A DNA stretch of 64,000 nt from Plecoglossus altivelis. Taxonomy: Eukaryota; Chordata; Actinopteri; Osmeriformes; Plecoglossidae. Both the position numbers and the translations under genes were made by a program. Of the stretch, positions 12,841 through 23,609 are shown piece by piece. The notes under the pieces were generated by a model. The model ran no database searches, was not told the origin of the DNA, and saw only the letters and a program-made list of their open reading frames with translations. The stretch spans positions 4,928,453-4,992,452 of the forward strand of contig BROE01000004.1 in the NCBI GenBank assembly GCA_036571765.1, given 5' to 3'. Positions within the stretch are counted from its first letter, which is position 1, and each line of letters opens with the position of its first letter.

Positions 12841-13625
12841 AAAGAGAGATCAGTCATGTTCCTTTTTTAGCCTGTTTCTCTACTACAGCTACAAGTAAAA
12901 GTGATAAGCACACTTGTTTTGTATCAATATAAAGTTCTGCAATGATTAACTGTGGATTTTAATGAATGTTAATGCATTATTTACAGGTTACCTGACAGAT
13001 TCTGTCATCAAATGTATTAAAAGATGGAAATATGATATGAACCAGATAACTCATAGCACATCAAATTAATTTCAAATAAAGGTTTTTAGTTTAGGATGCA
13101 TTTACTGTTCCCATTCAATACAATCTTAAACTATTTTAATACCGTAAAATAGATTTGATCGGGAATCAACATTTCTTTGATATGGCCGGTCAATAATTAA
13201 GAATACCTGGGAGAAAAAAAAATTCCCCCCGCAGAGGAATCAATTTTCTAATTGAGTCCATTTCCACTATGATCCCAGCTTCCTCTTCTTAGATCTCTCC
13301 TTTCAGACAAAGTGCACTGCTTCAATACAGACTCGACCATTCTCCCTCCACATGACTGGAGAGTGGGAGGTCCAGTAAGGAGCATAGTCATCGACAATCT
13401 AATTATCCTGCAACGCCTGCAGATATTCTCCATACCTGTGTGCCTTCTGTCTCAGAACTCTCTGTGCAACCTCCATGAAAACACAGCCCACCAACAGACC
13501 TACTCAATGACCTGCTAGACAGACCAGACAGGTAATGCACCAAACCCCTCCTCTCTGAGGGCAGAACAGGGAGAGAAGACTGTGTTGATGTCAGCGCAAG
13601 CCAGGCTCCACTAAAGGAAGAGAGG

Positions 13626-13744
13626 NNNNNNNNNNNNNNNNNNNNNNNNNNNNNNNNNNNNNNNNNNNNNNNNNNNNNNNNNNNNNNNNNNNNNNNNNNN
13701 NNNNNNNNNNNNNNNNNNNNNNNNNNNNNNNNNNNNNNNNNNNN
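13626..13744. other. Assembly gap (119 N)
   Basis: A run of unresolved bases. It lies just upstream of the degenerate 5S rRNA copies, so the gap probably reflects a tandem 5S repeat that collapsed or could not be assembled. A further single N is at 29907. Confidence 0.99.
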
Positions 13745-13887
13745 CCCTTCTCTGCAAGGAAGCAGGAGAGGAGAGTCCCGCGAGAGAGATACCATTTAGA
13801 GGACTACGACGGGAGAAGAGCTTGTGGTCATCCGTGTGGAGTTTTGCCTCGCATTCTCCTGGCAACCCAGAAGGCTTCTGCTCTTGT

Positions 13888-14030
13888 GTCGGTAACGCAA
13901 GCCATCTAGACTGCGGGCGCGGCTGAACACGACACCTCGATCACGGTCGTCCGATGGGGCGCTAGGAAGGCTAGAGCCCAGGGTCACACCGCGACCTGAT
14001 ATAGTACTTGGATTGGGAACCTTCCGCTCC
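13888..14030 (+). pseudogene. Degenerate 5S rRNA copy 1
   Basis: Blocks matching vertebrate 5S rRNA occur in the right order on the plus strand: CTGAACACG, TCGTCCGAT, GGAAGGCTA, AGGGTC, TAGTACTTGGAT and GGGA. They are separated by many small 1-5 base insertions, so the internal promoter spacing is disrupted. The upstream flank (13750-13850) resembles the flanks of the next two copies, as expected for one 5S repeat unit with its spacer. It is either a decayed pseudogene or an uncorrected sequence copy next to the assembly gap. Confidence 0.6.
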
Positions 14031-14444
14031 TTGTGGAATTTTTCAGCGTGCTGGTGTACTATGCTTTGCTGCGACGTTTTTTCTGCTACGTCTCTCTCCG
14101 TCCTCGCTTTCTTCCCTCTGCTCTCTCTCTCTCCCCCTCCTTCTATCTCTCTCATCTCTCTTTCACCCTTTCTATTTTTCTCTTTTTCCCTCTCTCCTCT
14201 CCCCTTTCTCGCCCGCTTCCTTCCCATCTACTCCCCGGGAGCCTCTTTCTCTCATCCTCACTCTCTCATCCTCTCTTCTCTAACCCTTTTCGCCTCTCCA
14301 CCACCATCTCATCGCCACTCTCCTCGCTTGGTCCTCTCCCCTTTTCTCATCCGAGAACAGTGGGAGGAAGTCCAAAAGAACCATAAAAGCACTATCGCGG
14401 GGGAGGCCTTAGTCATCTAATTAAGTGCCTCTTCTGACCCAGCT

Positions 14445-14643
14445 AGCTCTTGATTTTGCGGTAATCGGCGCATTTAAACATGGGTTAATGCAAGGTGGAA
14501 GAAGAACCACGCTGACTGCAACACGCGCCAGAATTCTCGATCAGCGATATCTCGTGAAGGTAAGCGCCCAAGGGGTGTCAGGGGCCTGGTTATGTAACTT
14601 GGATGGGAGATCCGCGCCTGGAATACTCAGGTGCTGTAAGCAG
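14445..14643 (+). pseudogene. Degenerate 5S rRNA copy 2
   Basis: The 3' half is clear: GGGGCCTGGTTATGTAACTT, GGATGGGAGA, CCGCGCCTGGAATAC and CAGGTGCTGTAAG (14579-14640) match the end of 5S rRNA with single-base insertions. A T run typical of a Pol III stop does not follow directly. The 5' half (from about 14445) is hard to align. The spacer upstream (about 14345-14440) shares AAGTGCCT, GACCCAGCT and GTCATCT with the spacer before copy 3, which shows a tandem unit. Confidence 0.7.
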
Positions 14644-14816
14644 TTTTCATCTTTATTTTCCTCTCCATCTGGCCTCCTCCACCGTCCCTCTCCCCTCTCC
14701 ACTCTCCTCCCTTCATGCCCCTCTCTGCGGCAACGGAGGAAGCCCAGAGAAGCATAAGCTACGGGGAAGAGCCCTGTCATCTTTAAGTGCCTTTCCTTTG
14801 ACCCAGCTGCTTTTTT

Positions 14817-14930
14817 GCTTAAGGCCATACCACCCTGAACAAGCCAGATCTCGTCCGATCTCAGAAAGTAAGCAGGGTCGGGCCTGGTGAGTCACTTGGG
14901 CCAGGACCCATCGAATGCTGAAATACCTTT
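14817..14930 (+). pseudogene. 5S rRNA copy 3, 3' part degraded
   Basis: This is the best-preserved copy. It starts GCTTAAGGCCATACCACCCT and continues with TCTCGTCCGATCTCAGAAAG and AAGCAGGGTCGGGCCTGGTG, a near match to vertebrate 5S rRNA including the A-box and C-box promoter regions. Similarity fails after CACTTGGG (about 14901). The normal CAGGTGCTGTAAGC end is replaced by weakly related sequence, so a functional product is unlikely. Confidence 0.75.
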
Positions 14931-16784
14931 AGAACTGTTGCTGCCCGCTCTGCATCTGAAAAGACACTTGATAATCCCTCAGCTGTCAATCACCCACCCA
15001 GGCATTCTCCAGTCTGCTCTCTTCTCCCTTCTCTAACTACATGTTGCACAACATGTGCGCATCCACCTACACACTCCCTCTTAATAGGCTACTTATTATT
15101 GAAATGCGACACTGCCTCCAGATCCGAACAGCCTTGGCATCCATGGGCAGCAGGCCCAAGAAGACGAGGTGTTTACTTGCTAATTCATTTTTATACACTG
15201 CGATTCACTGCAAAGCTATTAGACCACATTGAATGCAACATTTTTTGGGTTTTTTTTTGTTACTGCGCTCCATTTGATACAGACTAGACAAACTGACCAT
15301 TAACCACTACTAAGTAAATACTGATTAGGTCTCTTGACAATTTCTCCTAATACCCCATCTGTGTGTGTTAGTATATCCCCCCTCCTCCCTCTCCCTCCCT
15401 ACTGAGAGAAGACTGGTTGCCTAAGGACACTCCATAGGTAGATGAACCACAAATAATACAGAGGCCAGAACATTCACAGGAGGTCCACTGACAATGATAA
15501 TTGTGGTCAGGGTGATCGCACGCACACACGCACACATACACACACTCACTCACACACCGAGAGAAGGCATCTGTTGTCATTTTAACCAGGCTTTTCTTTC
15601 CAAAGCTATTCATTGCTGAGTGGAGCACCGGCACTTCCACAAGACGCTATTCCAAAACTCCTTCAAAGACGAACACTCAATCCCACTCCGCAGTCTTGTC
15701 TGATCAACCACACCGAGCAACACCTCCAGGTCTCCCTGCAGAGCCATGGAACATCGATCCACAGAACAACCATACCTTCCCTTCGTTTGGTGTTCTACTC
15801 GTGTATGACAGACAATGGCGCTGATAAACAGATACATCTTTTCTTTTTTATGTAGATTTGGCAAACATGCAATCTCATCATCGACCAGGTGAGGCAACTG
15901 AAAATCTTACATAATGAGCAGTGAAGGAATTTAAAGAAGCCACAGCATATAATAGTAATGCCAGTTGACAGCTACCAAACACACGGCGATCCATTATCTG
16001 ATGGTTTCTCTCTTGTTTCAACAGCGAAACAGCGGTGCTGTTTAATTGCTATGCGGCTGACAACGACAGAGGACAAACTTTCATCAAACGTGTATGGGCG
16101 ATATTTTCCTAAACGGGTGTCAAGTCACGGCAAACAATTCGATGACAAAAACCCGTCGTTTGACGTCAAAACAAAGTGCAGCATAAACATTTGTCTCCGG
16201 AAAGCGACATTCTCGCCTTGCTGGCTAGAAACTTCTCCTGCTGCCTCCTCATGGCTTACGAGTCTGTGCACAGGCATCCACACATCGTGCACGTCTAGCT
16301 AGATAGTTAGAGATGGCAGGACCCAAGATATGAGGCGCAATCGCAGGAAGAAACTGCAAAGCTGGATAAGGAGTCATGATTAGGTAAAGGAAATGCAACG
16401 TAGTGTCACAACATGGCCATCGAGCGTGTGGCTAGATAGACAGCCTGATAAATATTTTCCATCTGGTTGGATTCAGAATATTGGACTGATCGCACGCTCA
16501 CAGGGAAACTAGCTTGCTAGCTACAACCTACATTAACTCCAAAATGCGATGATCGGGTTGTAATCAGTACAGAAAGGCACGTCCTCAACTTTTCGATCAA
16601 TCCGAGAACATTTAAAAACGTTGCTTAGTTCGTTCAAGGAACCTGTCCGTCAGATTAAATCCACATACTTCACAATAAAGGTTAACCCGTTTCATTCTCT
16701 CACAAAGTTGGGTGATCTTCCTGAGATACAGTCACTGAGCAATGCATGCAGGACAATTCTAACCTAAACTTTCGTGAAAGCTCA

Positions 16785-17110
16785 CCTTATGGCACCTCAC
16801 AGACGTTTTTGGTTGATGAGCGAAAACGCAACGAGATCCCAGATAGCGAGTAGCTAAAACACTGTCACGTTTTTGAAGCAATTCAAGGCTGACTCTTGGA
16901 AATTCTCTTACAAAACCTCCAAATAGTCTCCCCTTCACCGTTAACTCCAGCGTCCGCTTCGCGATTGTTCAACTACTAAGTTCATTCAAAGTTACAGCCA
17001 GTCGCTCCGCCTTGCTTCGCAGCTGCTGGGTGGATGAGATGAGGTCACTGCAATGCAACCCTCCGCGGCTCCCCTCTCGCGATGAACAGGATAGAATGAA
17101 ACCCGATTGG
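16785..17110 (-). promoter_or_regulatory. Possible promoter / noncoding first exon (minus strand)
   Basis: This block has more CpGs than its A+T-rich surroundings (around 16950-16970, 17006-17020 and 17063-17086). On the minus strand a good donor, AAG|GTGAGC, lies at 16785/16784, so a noncoding first exon of about 200 bases could end there. In human, GPX2, CHURC1 and SPTB lie beyond RAB15, so an erythrocyte beta-spectrin-type gene running left is one candidate. No coding exon in the window confirms this. Confidence 0.25.
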
Positions 17111-17484
17111 GAAAGGATGGGGAACCGTTGCTCTGACAACTGCTTCAGATTTAACTGCTACGCAGCAAGGAATATGCGTGCAACTGGTGTTGGTGCAATT
17201 AATGTACTGTTTACAAAGAAGGAATTCCACAATTCTTGGTTATATAAACCGCTCTTCTGTCTTTCACATATCTTGTTTTGTGATTGCAAACATTGTAGTA
17301 TTTTCATCAGTCAGAGGGAGCAGGTATAGAAGTGCTTTATAGATGAGTAATGCAGACCCGTGGTCACTGTATTCGTACTTTGTAAGTGAATAGATATATA
17401 GATATATCTGATGTATTTATCTATATATCTGTTTGGTCAAACATTCACAAGACCAAATGTAAAATAGATGAAATTTCACATCAT

Positions 17485-17485
<1 letters not shown>

Positions 17486-17531
<46 letters not shown>
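17486..17531. repeat. (TC)n microsatellite
   Basis: A pure CT dinucleotide tract of about 45 bases followed by about 130 bases of pyrimidine-rich sequence. Confidence 0.95.
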
Positions 17532-17533
<2 letters not shown>

Positions 17534-19524
17534 ACACCCTCCCTGTCTTCTTATCCTTGTCTCTCTATCTCCCTCTCTCTCTTGCAGATATTCTCTCTCC
17601 GTCTCTCTGACTCACTCTCTGTTTCCTTCTCCTTTATTCGCTTGCCTTCTTTCTTCCCCCTCCCTTTCCATTCTCCAAGTCTTATCACTGCTGACTGAAA
17701 AGACAGGCATACGCATTATCCGTATAGCTCTGCACTTCTCTCTCCTGAAACCATTATTCCAGAATGTCAAGCGAGATTACATAATAACCTAATAAAGACA
17801 ATTGGAGACAGATTACCCTCATTAAGAGCAGTATACTTCAGATTCACTGTGCATGTTTCCAACACCCACTCCAAACTATCATGGGACATGTTTGTGTGGG
17901 TGTTGTTTTTTTATTGTTCTTTAGAAACACCATCTCTCCAGGATTACGAGAAATAATTGGTTTAGCTTTGTTGGGTATAGGTGTGAGGATTAAAGTATTC
18001 AAGATCTCAAAGACCTGCTGCAGTGCTTCCCTGTTTATTTCGCAGGAAAGTGTTGCTTTCCCGGTCTCGTCTATCTAAATATTAGAGAGCTCAGGAGATG
18101 ACTGGCAGAAGAACTCTCAACAAAGTGATTTCATAGTCTGTTGGGATTATGGGATTTTAAAGTTAAGAGTAACTTCCCATGCTTTGCCATTGTCTAATCC
18201 TACACACCCTCCCTACCCACACCGCCTCCCTCCCCCGAAACCACCATCTCCGAAAGACATGTAGGGTTTTTTTTTAACAATCTGGAGGTAAAGAGAAAAA
18301 AAAAACATTCTTGGACCCTAATCCCTTTCTCATTGGCTGTTAATCCATCACCACTTGTTCTGGGAAAACACTGACTGTGTAATAGCACAAGCCCTTTTGT
18401 AGCCAATGATAAGCTAGCCCAAATTGGAGCAGCTTTTACATGTGTTAACACGACACAGCCAGCAAGTCTAAAGTGATGATGGAAGAGATAGCGAGAAAGC
18501 TGCGTTTTTCCCCCCGTTTAAGCTGTGATATTGACCATGTTCACCAAAGAGTGATCTCATTCTGTGGCATTCCTGGTCAAGGATGCCCCTCAATGCAGAG
18601 GAATGGGAAGAATGGACCCCATTCACATAGTTCCACAAGAGCATCGCTCCTACACTAATAGAGATTGACATGAATAAAGGAGACAAGTTGCTTTCACATA
18701 CACAAGGTCTTTGTTTCCCACACTGAGGGGTGTAATGCAGACAGTGTGTTCTGGAAATAGACGACATCAGATGCACTTGTTTGAGCTTTGTGTTTGGCAC
18801 GCAATACAATCGGAGAGGTTAGAGTGGGGATATTTCATTCTGTTGACGAAGACAGAACCAGTTGATGACGATGCTGTCGGTTCATTTGCCCCATTTGAAA
18901 TTAGACGCAGCTTAATTTGGCTTTGCTCACGTCTCAATGACTCCATTGACCACATGCTCATGTCCTAGTTAATCATATAGAACAGAAAATGTAGCAAGAT
19001 GGAGAACACACATCTCCGAAATCTTTATACTGAATAATCATGGAATCTAGGAGAACAATACTTTTAAAAAAATGCTTACATTTTACAGAAGCATTTGGGG
19101 TTTTACTTGCAAACATGTTCAAAGGAAAATAAATGCCACATCACAGTTTTCAAATTCGTCCTAGTTCTGTATCTGTAACTTGGTGAACTAACTACAATAA
19201 CATGATTTCCTAGTACACAAAAGGCAGTATGACAGCAACATCTCCAGTCAAACCAGTGTCCACAACAGTGAGCTGTGAGTGTCTGAGGAGGATGTATACC
19301 ATGTTAACACATTGGCCTACCTCTTCACTTGTTCAGAGGTAACTTGAGGCACATGACTGCCTCTGGCGCAGCAGTATCTTGCTGCAGTTGAAGGTACATA
19401 ACCAAACTTTGAACAATCACCTTTATTTCAACACTTTTTATACTTCTACCTGTGAACCTAAATCTTTGCTGCCAGAGCACATCTTGAAAAGAGACATTAA
19501 AGATGAAAGTAAGCAATAAATGTG

Positions 19525-19529
<5 letters not shown>

Positions 19530-19568
<39 letters not shown>
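19530..19568. repeat. (GT)n microsatellite
   Basis: A perfect TG dinucleotide run of about 19 repeats. Confidence 0.95.
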
Positions 19569-19571
<3 letters not shown>

Positions 19572-20598
19572 CTGCATGTCTGTGTCTGTGTTTTATGGGT
19601 GTGTCCCTAAATGGGCTATCAACTACGTCAAGACTGTGTTGCATACAAGTTATGCAATAGAAACACAGTGAATAGGTAAGGTTGGGTGATTGTTTCTGCA
19701 CTTGAACTGTAAGTTCAGTGACTCATTTATTTATCCTGATCTCACACAACTTCAGGCCCATTTTCTTTAGCAGCGAGACAGACATAGAAAGAGAGAGAGG
19801 ATGAGAAGTAGAGAGTACAAAGATTGATGAATAAATTACAATAGTTTAATCAGTTTCTTTTATCCACATCTTGTTAAAAATCCCCAACAAATCAAAGATC
19901 AGAGCTCCCGGGGACTCCTTAAGCTGTTAGCTTCCAGTTGACGGTGTGGAACAGAACTCATTCCTCTCTCATGTGAGGGGTTACGTCGTAACAGGAAGGG
20001 GAATCTTCGCCATCAGAGACTTTCCTGCTTCACTGTTTTCAAGGAGAAGTCTTTAACCTGTCCTCCTGGGAGGATCTTTTGAGAAGGAGACGACGACTAC
20101 AGGAGAGAAGGATACAGCACGTTCCCTCTTCCCGCTCTGCTTAGCGTTCCGCAGTGCACACCTCCCTAAGCTCGGAGAAGCTGGAGCGGAGTGACTCACG
20201 CTGGTGTGAAAGCACAGCAGAGAGGTGGGAGGATGACATCACAGCACTCTGCGCCTTGAAGCCCCCCCCCCCCCCCCCGAACCCCCACCCCAACCCCCAG
20301 CACAAACACAGACATGCGTGCAGTACGTACACCTGCCCACGCTACCCACCCCCATTCATGCGCTCGCAATTTCAGATATTCTCCATCAACCTCTGTTGAA
20401 TTTCCCCAAATACGGCATGAAAGGTCTGACTAACCTGAGGAGACATGTCAGTTGTTTTTGTTTCTCCATCTGTCACCAAGCAAACAAGGGGAGAGACTCT
20501 ATGGACTGGCCAATGGTTGGGAAGGAGATGGCCACGGTTTGATGAGATTTCGGGGATGGGGGATCAAAGAAGGGAAGGAGGGACAGCATCAAGCAGAG

Positions 20599-20601
<3 letters not shown>

Positions 20602-20648
<47 letters not shown>
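20602..20648. repeat. (GT)n microsatellite
   Basis: A perfect GT dinucleotide run of about 23 repeats. Confidence 0.95.
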
Positions 20649-20650
<2 letters not shown>

Positions 20651-21240
20651 CATAGCTGCCCCTCTCGGCACAGCTTGGGCCAATTTCCAGGACCTGCAGT
20701 GCCAGGAAGGCAGAGAGGGGCAAAGGGAGTATGATCAATTGCCAACCCCTCAAAATGCAACCGCACACATTTTGGGATGTTTCTAATTGGATTCAACAAA
20801 GTTAAATGAATCCTATTGTATTAGTGCAGCATGGAGTTCTGTGGTGTTTCTTACTAGGTGACTTTCATACAATCTATCATCTGGTAGTTCTATGTAAACA
20901 TGAGATTCGCATTCGCATTAAGATAAGTTACAGTTGTTCTCTTTGATTATTTAGAGTGAGTGCAAAAACCCCTCCCCTTGGCGTTGTCGGATTGTGGCGT
21001 CTGTTCCAGCTTGGCGGTGCTCTGACAGTAACACAGGAAACTGGGCTGTTTTGGGCCATAAGGGTTGGAGGGTGTTTGATTAGAGCTTCTGGAGAGGGAC
21101 TGCGGCCAGGAGCTGCTGGAGTATCACAGAAGCTTTTCAACCTCAACTTGAATAGCTATGGATGATTACAAATAGCACAATACCTCACGTTATCAATGTG
21201 TTTCTCTGTCCCTCTTTCTTCATACAGTATATCTCTATTT

Positions 21241-21243
<3 letters not shown>

Positions 21244-21303
<60 letters not shown>

Positions 21304-21304
21304 T
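21244..21304. repeat. (TC)n microsatellite
   Basis: A perfect CT dinucleotide run of about 28 repeats. A GT run follows at about 21498-21526. Confidence 0.95.
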
Positions 21305-21494
21305 CTTCCCCTGCCTCCTAAGGGGGCTGTCAGCAGTGGGCCTAATGAGGCGTAGTTGTGGTTGAGGATGGTTCATGAGTGAATATAAGATGATGGCTGC
21401 TCATCACAGCAGAGTCGCACTGTACGACTCGTACAGTTCTGCCATGCTGACATGGCCACAGCCAGGGCATGACTCACCATCACCAAGCTGAGGG

Positions 21495-21529
<35 letters not shown>

Positions 21530-21905
21530 CTTCAGCACTGATATAGATACAGAATTGTCATTTCTGTCGCCTAGACGTCACGGCAACCGCTCTGACACAT
21601 CTACATGCATATTCATCCCGCTTCCGACCGTTTCAATGGCTCTCATGCCCGTACGTCAAAATCAACATCAGAATCCTTACTCTGATGTGCGTGAATGGAC
21701 CGTGTTATTGACCCGTGGAGCAAGAACGAGTAGGAATGTCAATGAGGACCACCTTCTAATCCAGTGATCTACAGCTGCTCTGGAGTTTGAGTTCAGCAGT
21801 GTGTTGTACAGGACAGATGAGGCGTGGGTGACAGTCCTACCCTGCCACCTACAGGGGAGGTGAAACCAAACAGGTAAATGTTACCCCACCGTTTATCTAC
21901 AAGGG

Positions 21906-21911
21906 TTTATT
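21906..21911 (-). terminator. Candidate poly(A) signal for rab15
   Basis: TTTATT on the plus strand reads AATAAA on the minus strand, 1.7 kb downstream of the rab15 stop codon. It is one of the first canonical signals I noticed in that direction. The true 3' end could be elsewhere. Confidence 0.3.
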
Positions 21912-23609
21912 CAACAGCTGACATTTTCTGAAATAATTACAATGTTGCACATCATATATTTCCACTAATTCAATGTTGGTAGTCTCAAAGAGATGGAATA
22001 CCCAAATACCCCCCCAAAAACACAGAGATACAGTTTGTATCTAGAGCGTAGTCCAGTGTATCATTCAACATACCATGATCACTTGCACACAAACAGTTGA
22101 GTAGGATTAGTAACATTGAATCAATTGCAATAGATGAAGCTAAGTTAGTCCTATTAGTCCATATAGGTTTCCAACAGGCAACTCTGGTCAAATGCGACAA
22201 CTGTATAATGATATATTGAATGTTAACTTCATTGAAGTTGCATAAAAAGAAAATGAACGAGAGTTAATCGTGGACACATGCAGATATTTTGCTGGTCCTG
22301 TCAACTTGCATGAAGAGGAAAATTAATTGCGGAATGAAATTTCCTTCATATCCTATATCTTAAACCATATCTTAAACCATATCTTAAACCACAGGTGAAT
22401 GATGACATATGTCAAGATAATCTACCAATCATGCTGGAAATATTTTTCATCAATACCAATTGTCAACACATTTCACACCTCTATTATAGCAACACGTTCA
22501 GTTTGTCATATGCTCATCGTTCTGTTACACATCTGCACCTCCCAGTCTTGAATTTTTTCATGTTTTGTCAACGTTAAGTGAAGTTAATTAAAATAATCGT
22601 AAAGGACGATTTGATGGATGTTGATGAATGATAAATGATATTTTAACACTTACCAAGAGAGACTGTAGCAGGCAGTAAAAACATTGTGTGGACGGCTGTT
22701 GGACTCTAAGATTGAATCAGCCAATCAGAATTGGCTGATCTGATTAGATTAGAATTCAGATTAGAATGACAGAAATATTATCCTCATCTCACAAAAGAAT
22801 GTAGTCAGCATGACGATGAAGAAATGAAAGAACCAACACTATTCTTTGGACACTGATATGAACAAAGTCTTTAACATGACATAAATAAAGCCAACCGTGT
22901 AGCTTCTAGTGTCAGGCAGTTGTAACCAATAGAGCAGGATACGCAATCTGGACCATTTGCCAATCAGCTCCCATGGCAGGACAGATTGCACCCTCTTGTG
23001 GCAAAAGATACGGCCAGTCAAAAAAGGGAATGTTGCAGATTGCAATTCATGCTTACACTTGTTTGATCGTTTCTGTACATTGTTAGGTATGTTTTTTTTC
23101 CTTTTTCTTTTCTTTTTTTTGTGATTAATCCACGTAACGAGTTCTGGCCCCCTGCCAAAACATCCTGCATGATGCGAACAATGTACACGTATTCAGCACT
23201 TTTCAATGACTCGCGGAAAAATACTTCTACAAAGCTCAAAGCGTCCCTTGTTAGAGAGACAAAGCAACTGTATTGACATACCAGTACCTACTTTCAAGGG
23301 AAAACAAACCAAATCAACTGGCTGGCCCATATGAGCCGAATCATAACAAACGTCTGTGACGACACATTGGAAACAATTTAGAGTTTCTCTGGCTTCAAAC
23401 CACCAAGCTTAGTGCCAGACAGACATATCTAAGTTAATCCCACACAGGCTCAGAGAGTAAGAAGGGGATGTAACGGAATACTTATCATGAAACTCATCTT
23501 CCATCATCGCACCATACTGCATATGGATGCCTACGAGTCAGGGAAATGTGGTTTGCAAATAGTTTGCTAGGCTGTGATTAGTGGATCGGTTGATGGTAAC
23601 TTCATGTCT

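Larger units (their letters stand above)
1..13625. other. Intergenic or intronic region with no recognised gene
   Basis: I find no exon with recognisable protein similarity on either strand. The open frames here lie mostly in low-complexity purine or pyrimidine tracts and minisatellites, which stay open in several frames at once. Small repeats not listed separately are an approximately 34-bp unit present three times (about 37-128) and a 12-13 bp GGGCCTG-type unit present about five times (about 215-275). By human synteny this stretch could be a long 5' intron of a minus-strand gene beyond the left edge, but no exon supports that. Confidence 0.6.
14931..23609. other. No recognised coding exon
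   Basis: No open frame in this stretch resembles a protein I know. It holds microsatellites, A+T-rich single-copy-looking DNA, a promoter-like block near 16.8-17.1 kb and, towards the right end, the probable 3' UTR and downstream flank of the minus-strand rab15. Confidence 0.55.

Noticed and set aside
15610..15897. A 95-residue minus-strand frame with a cysteine-rich end
   Set aside because: No recognisable family, no flanking exon and no conserved motif; probably chance.
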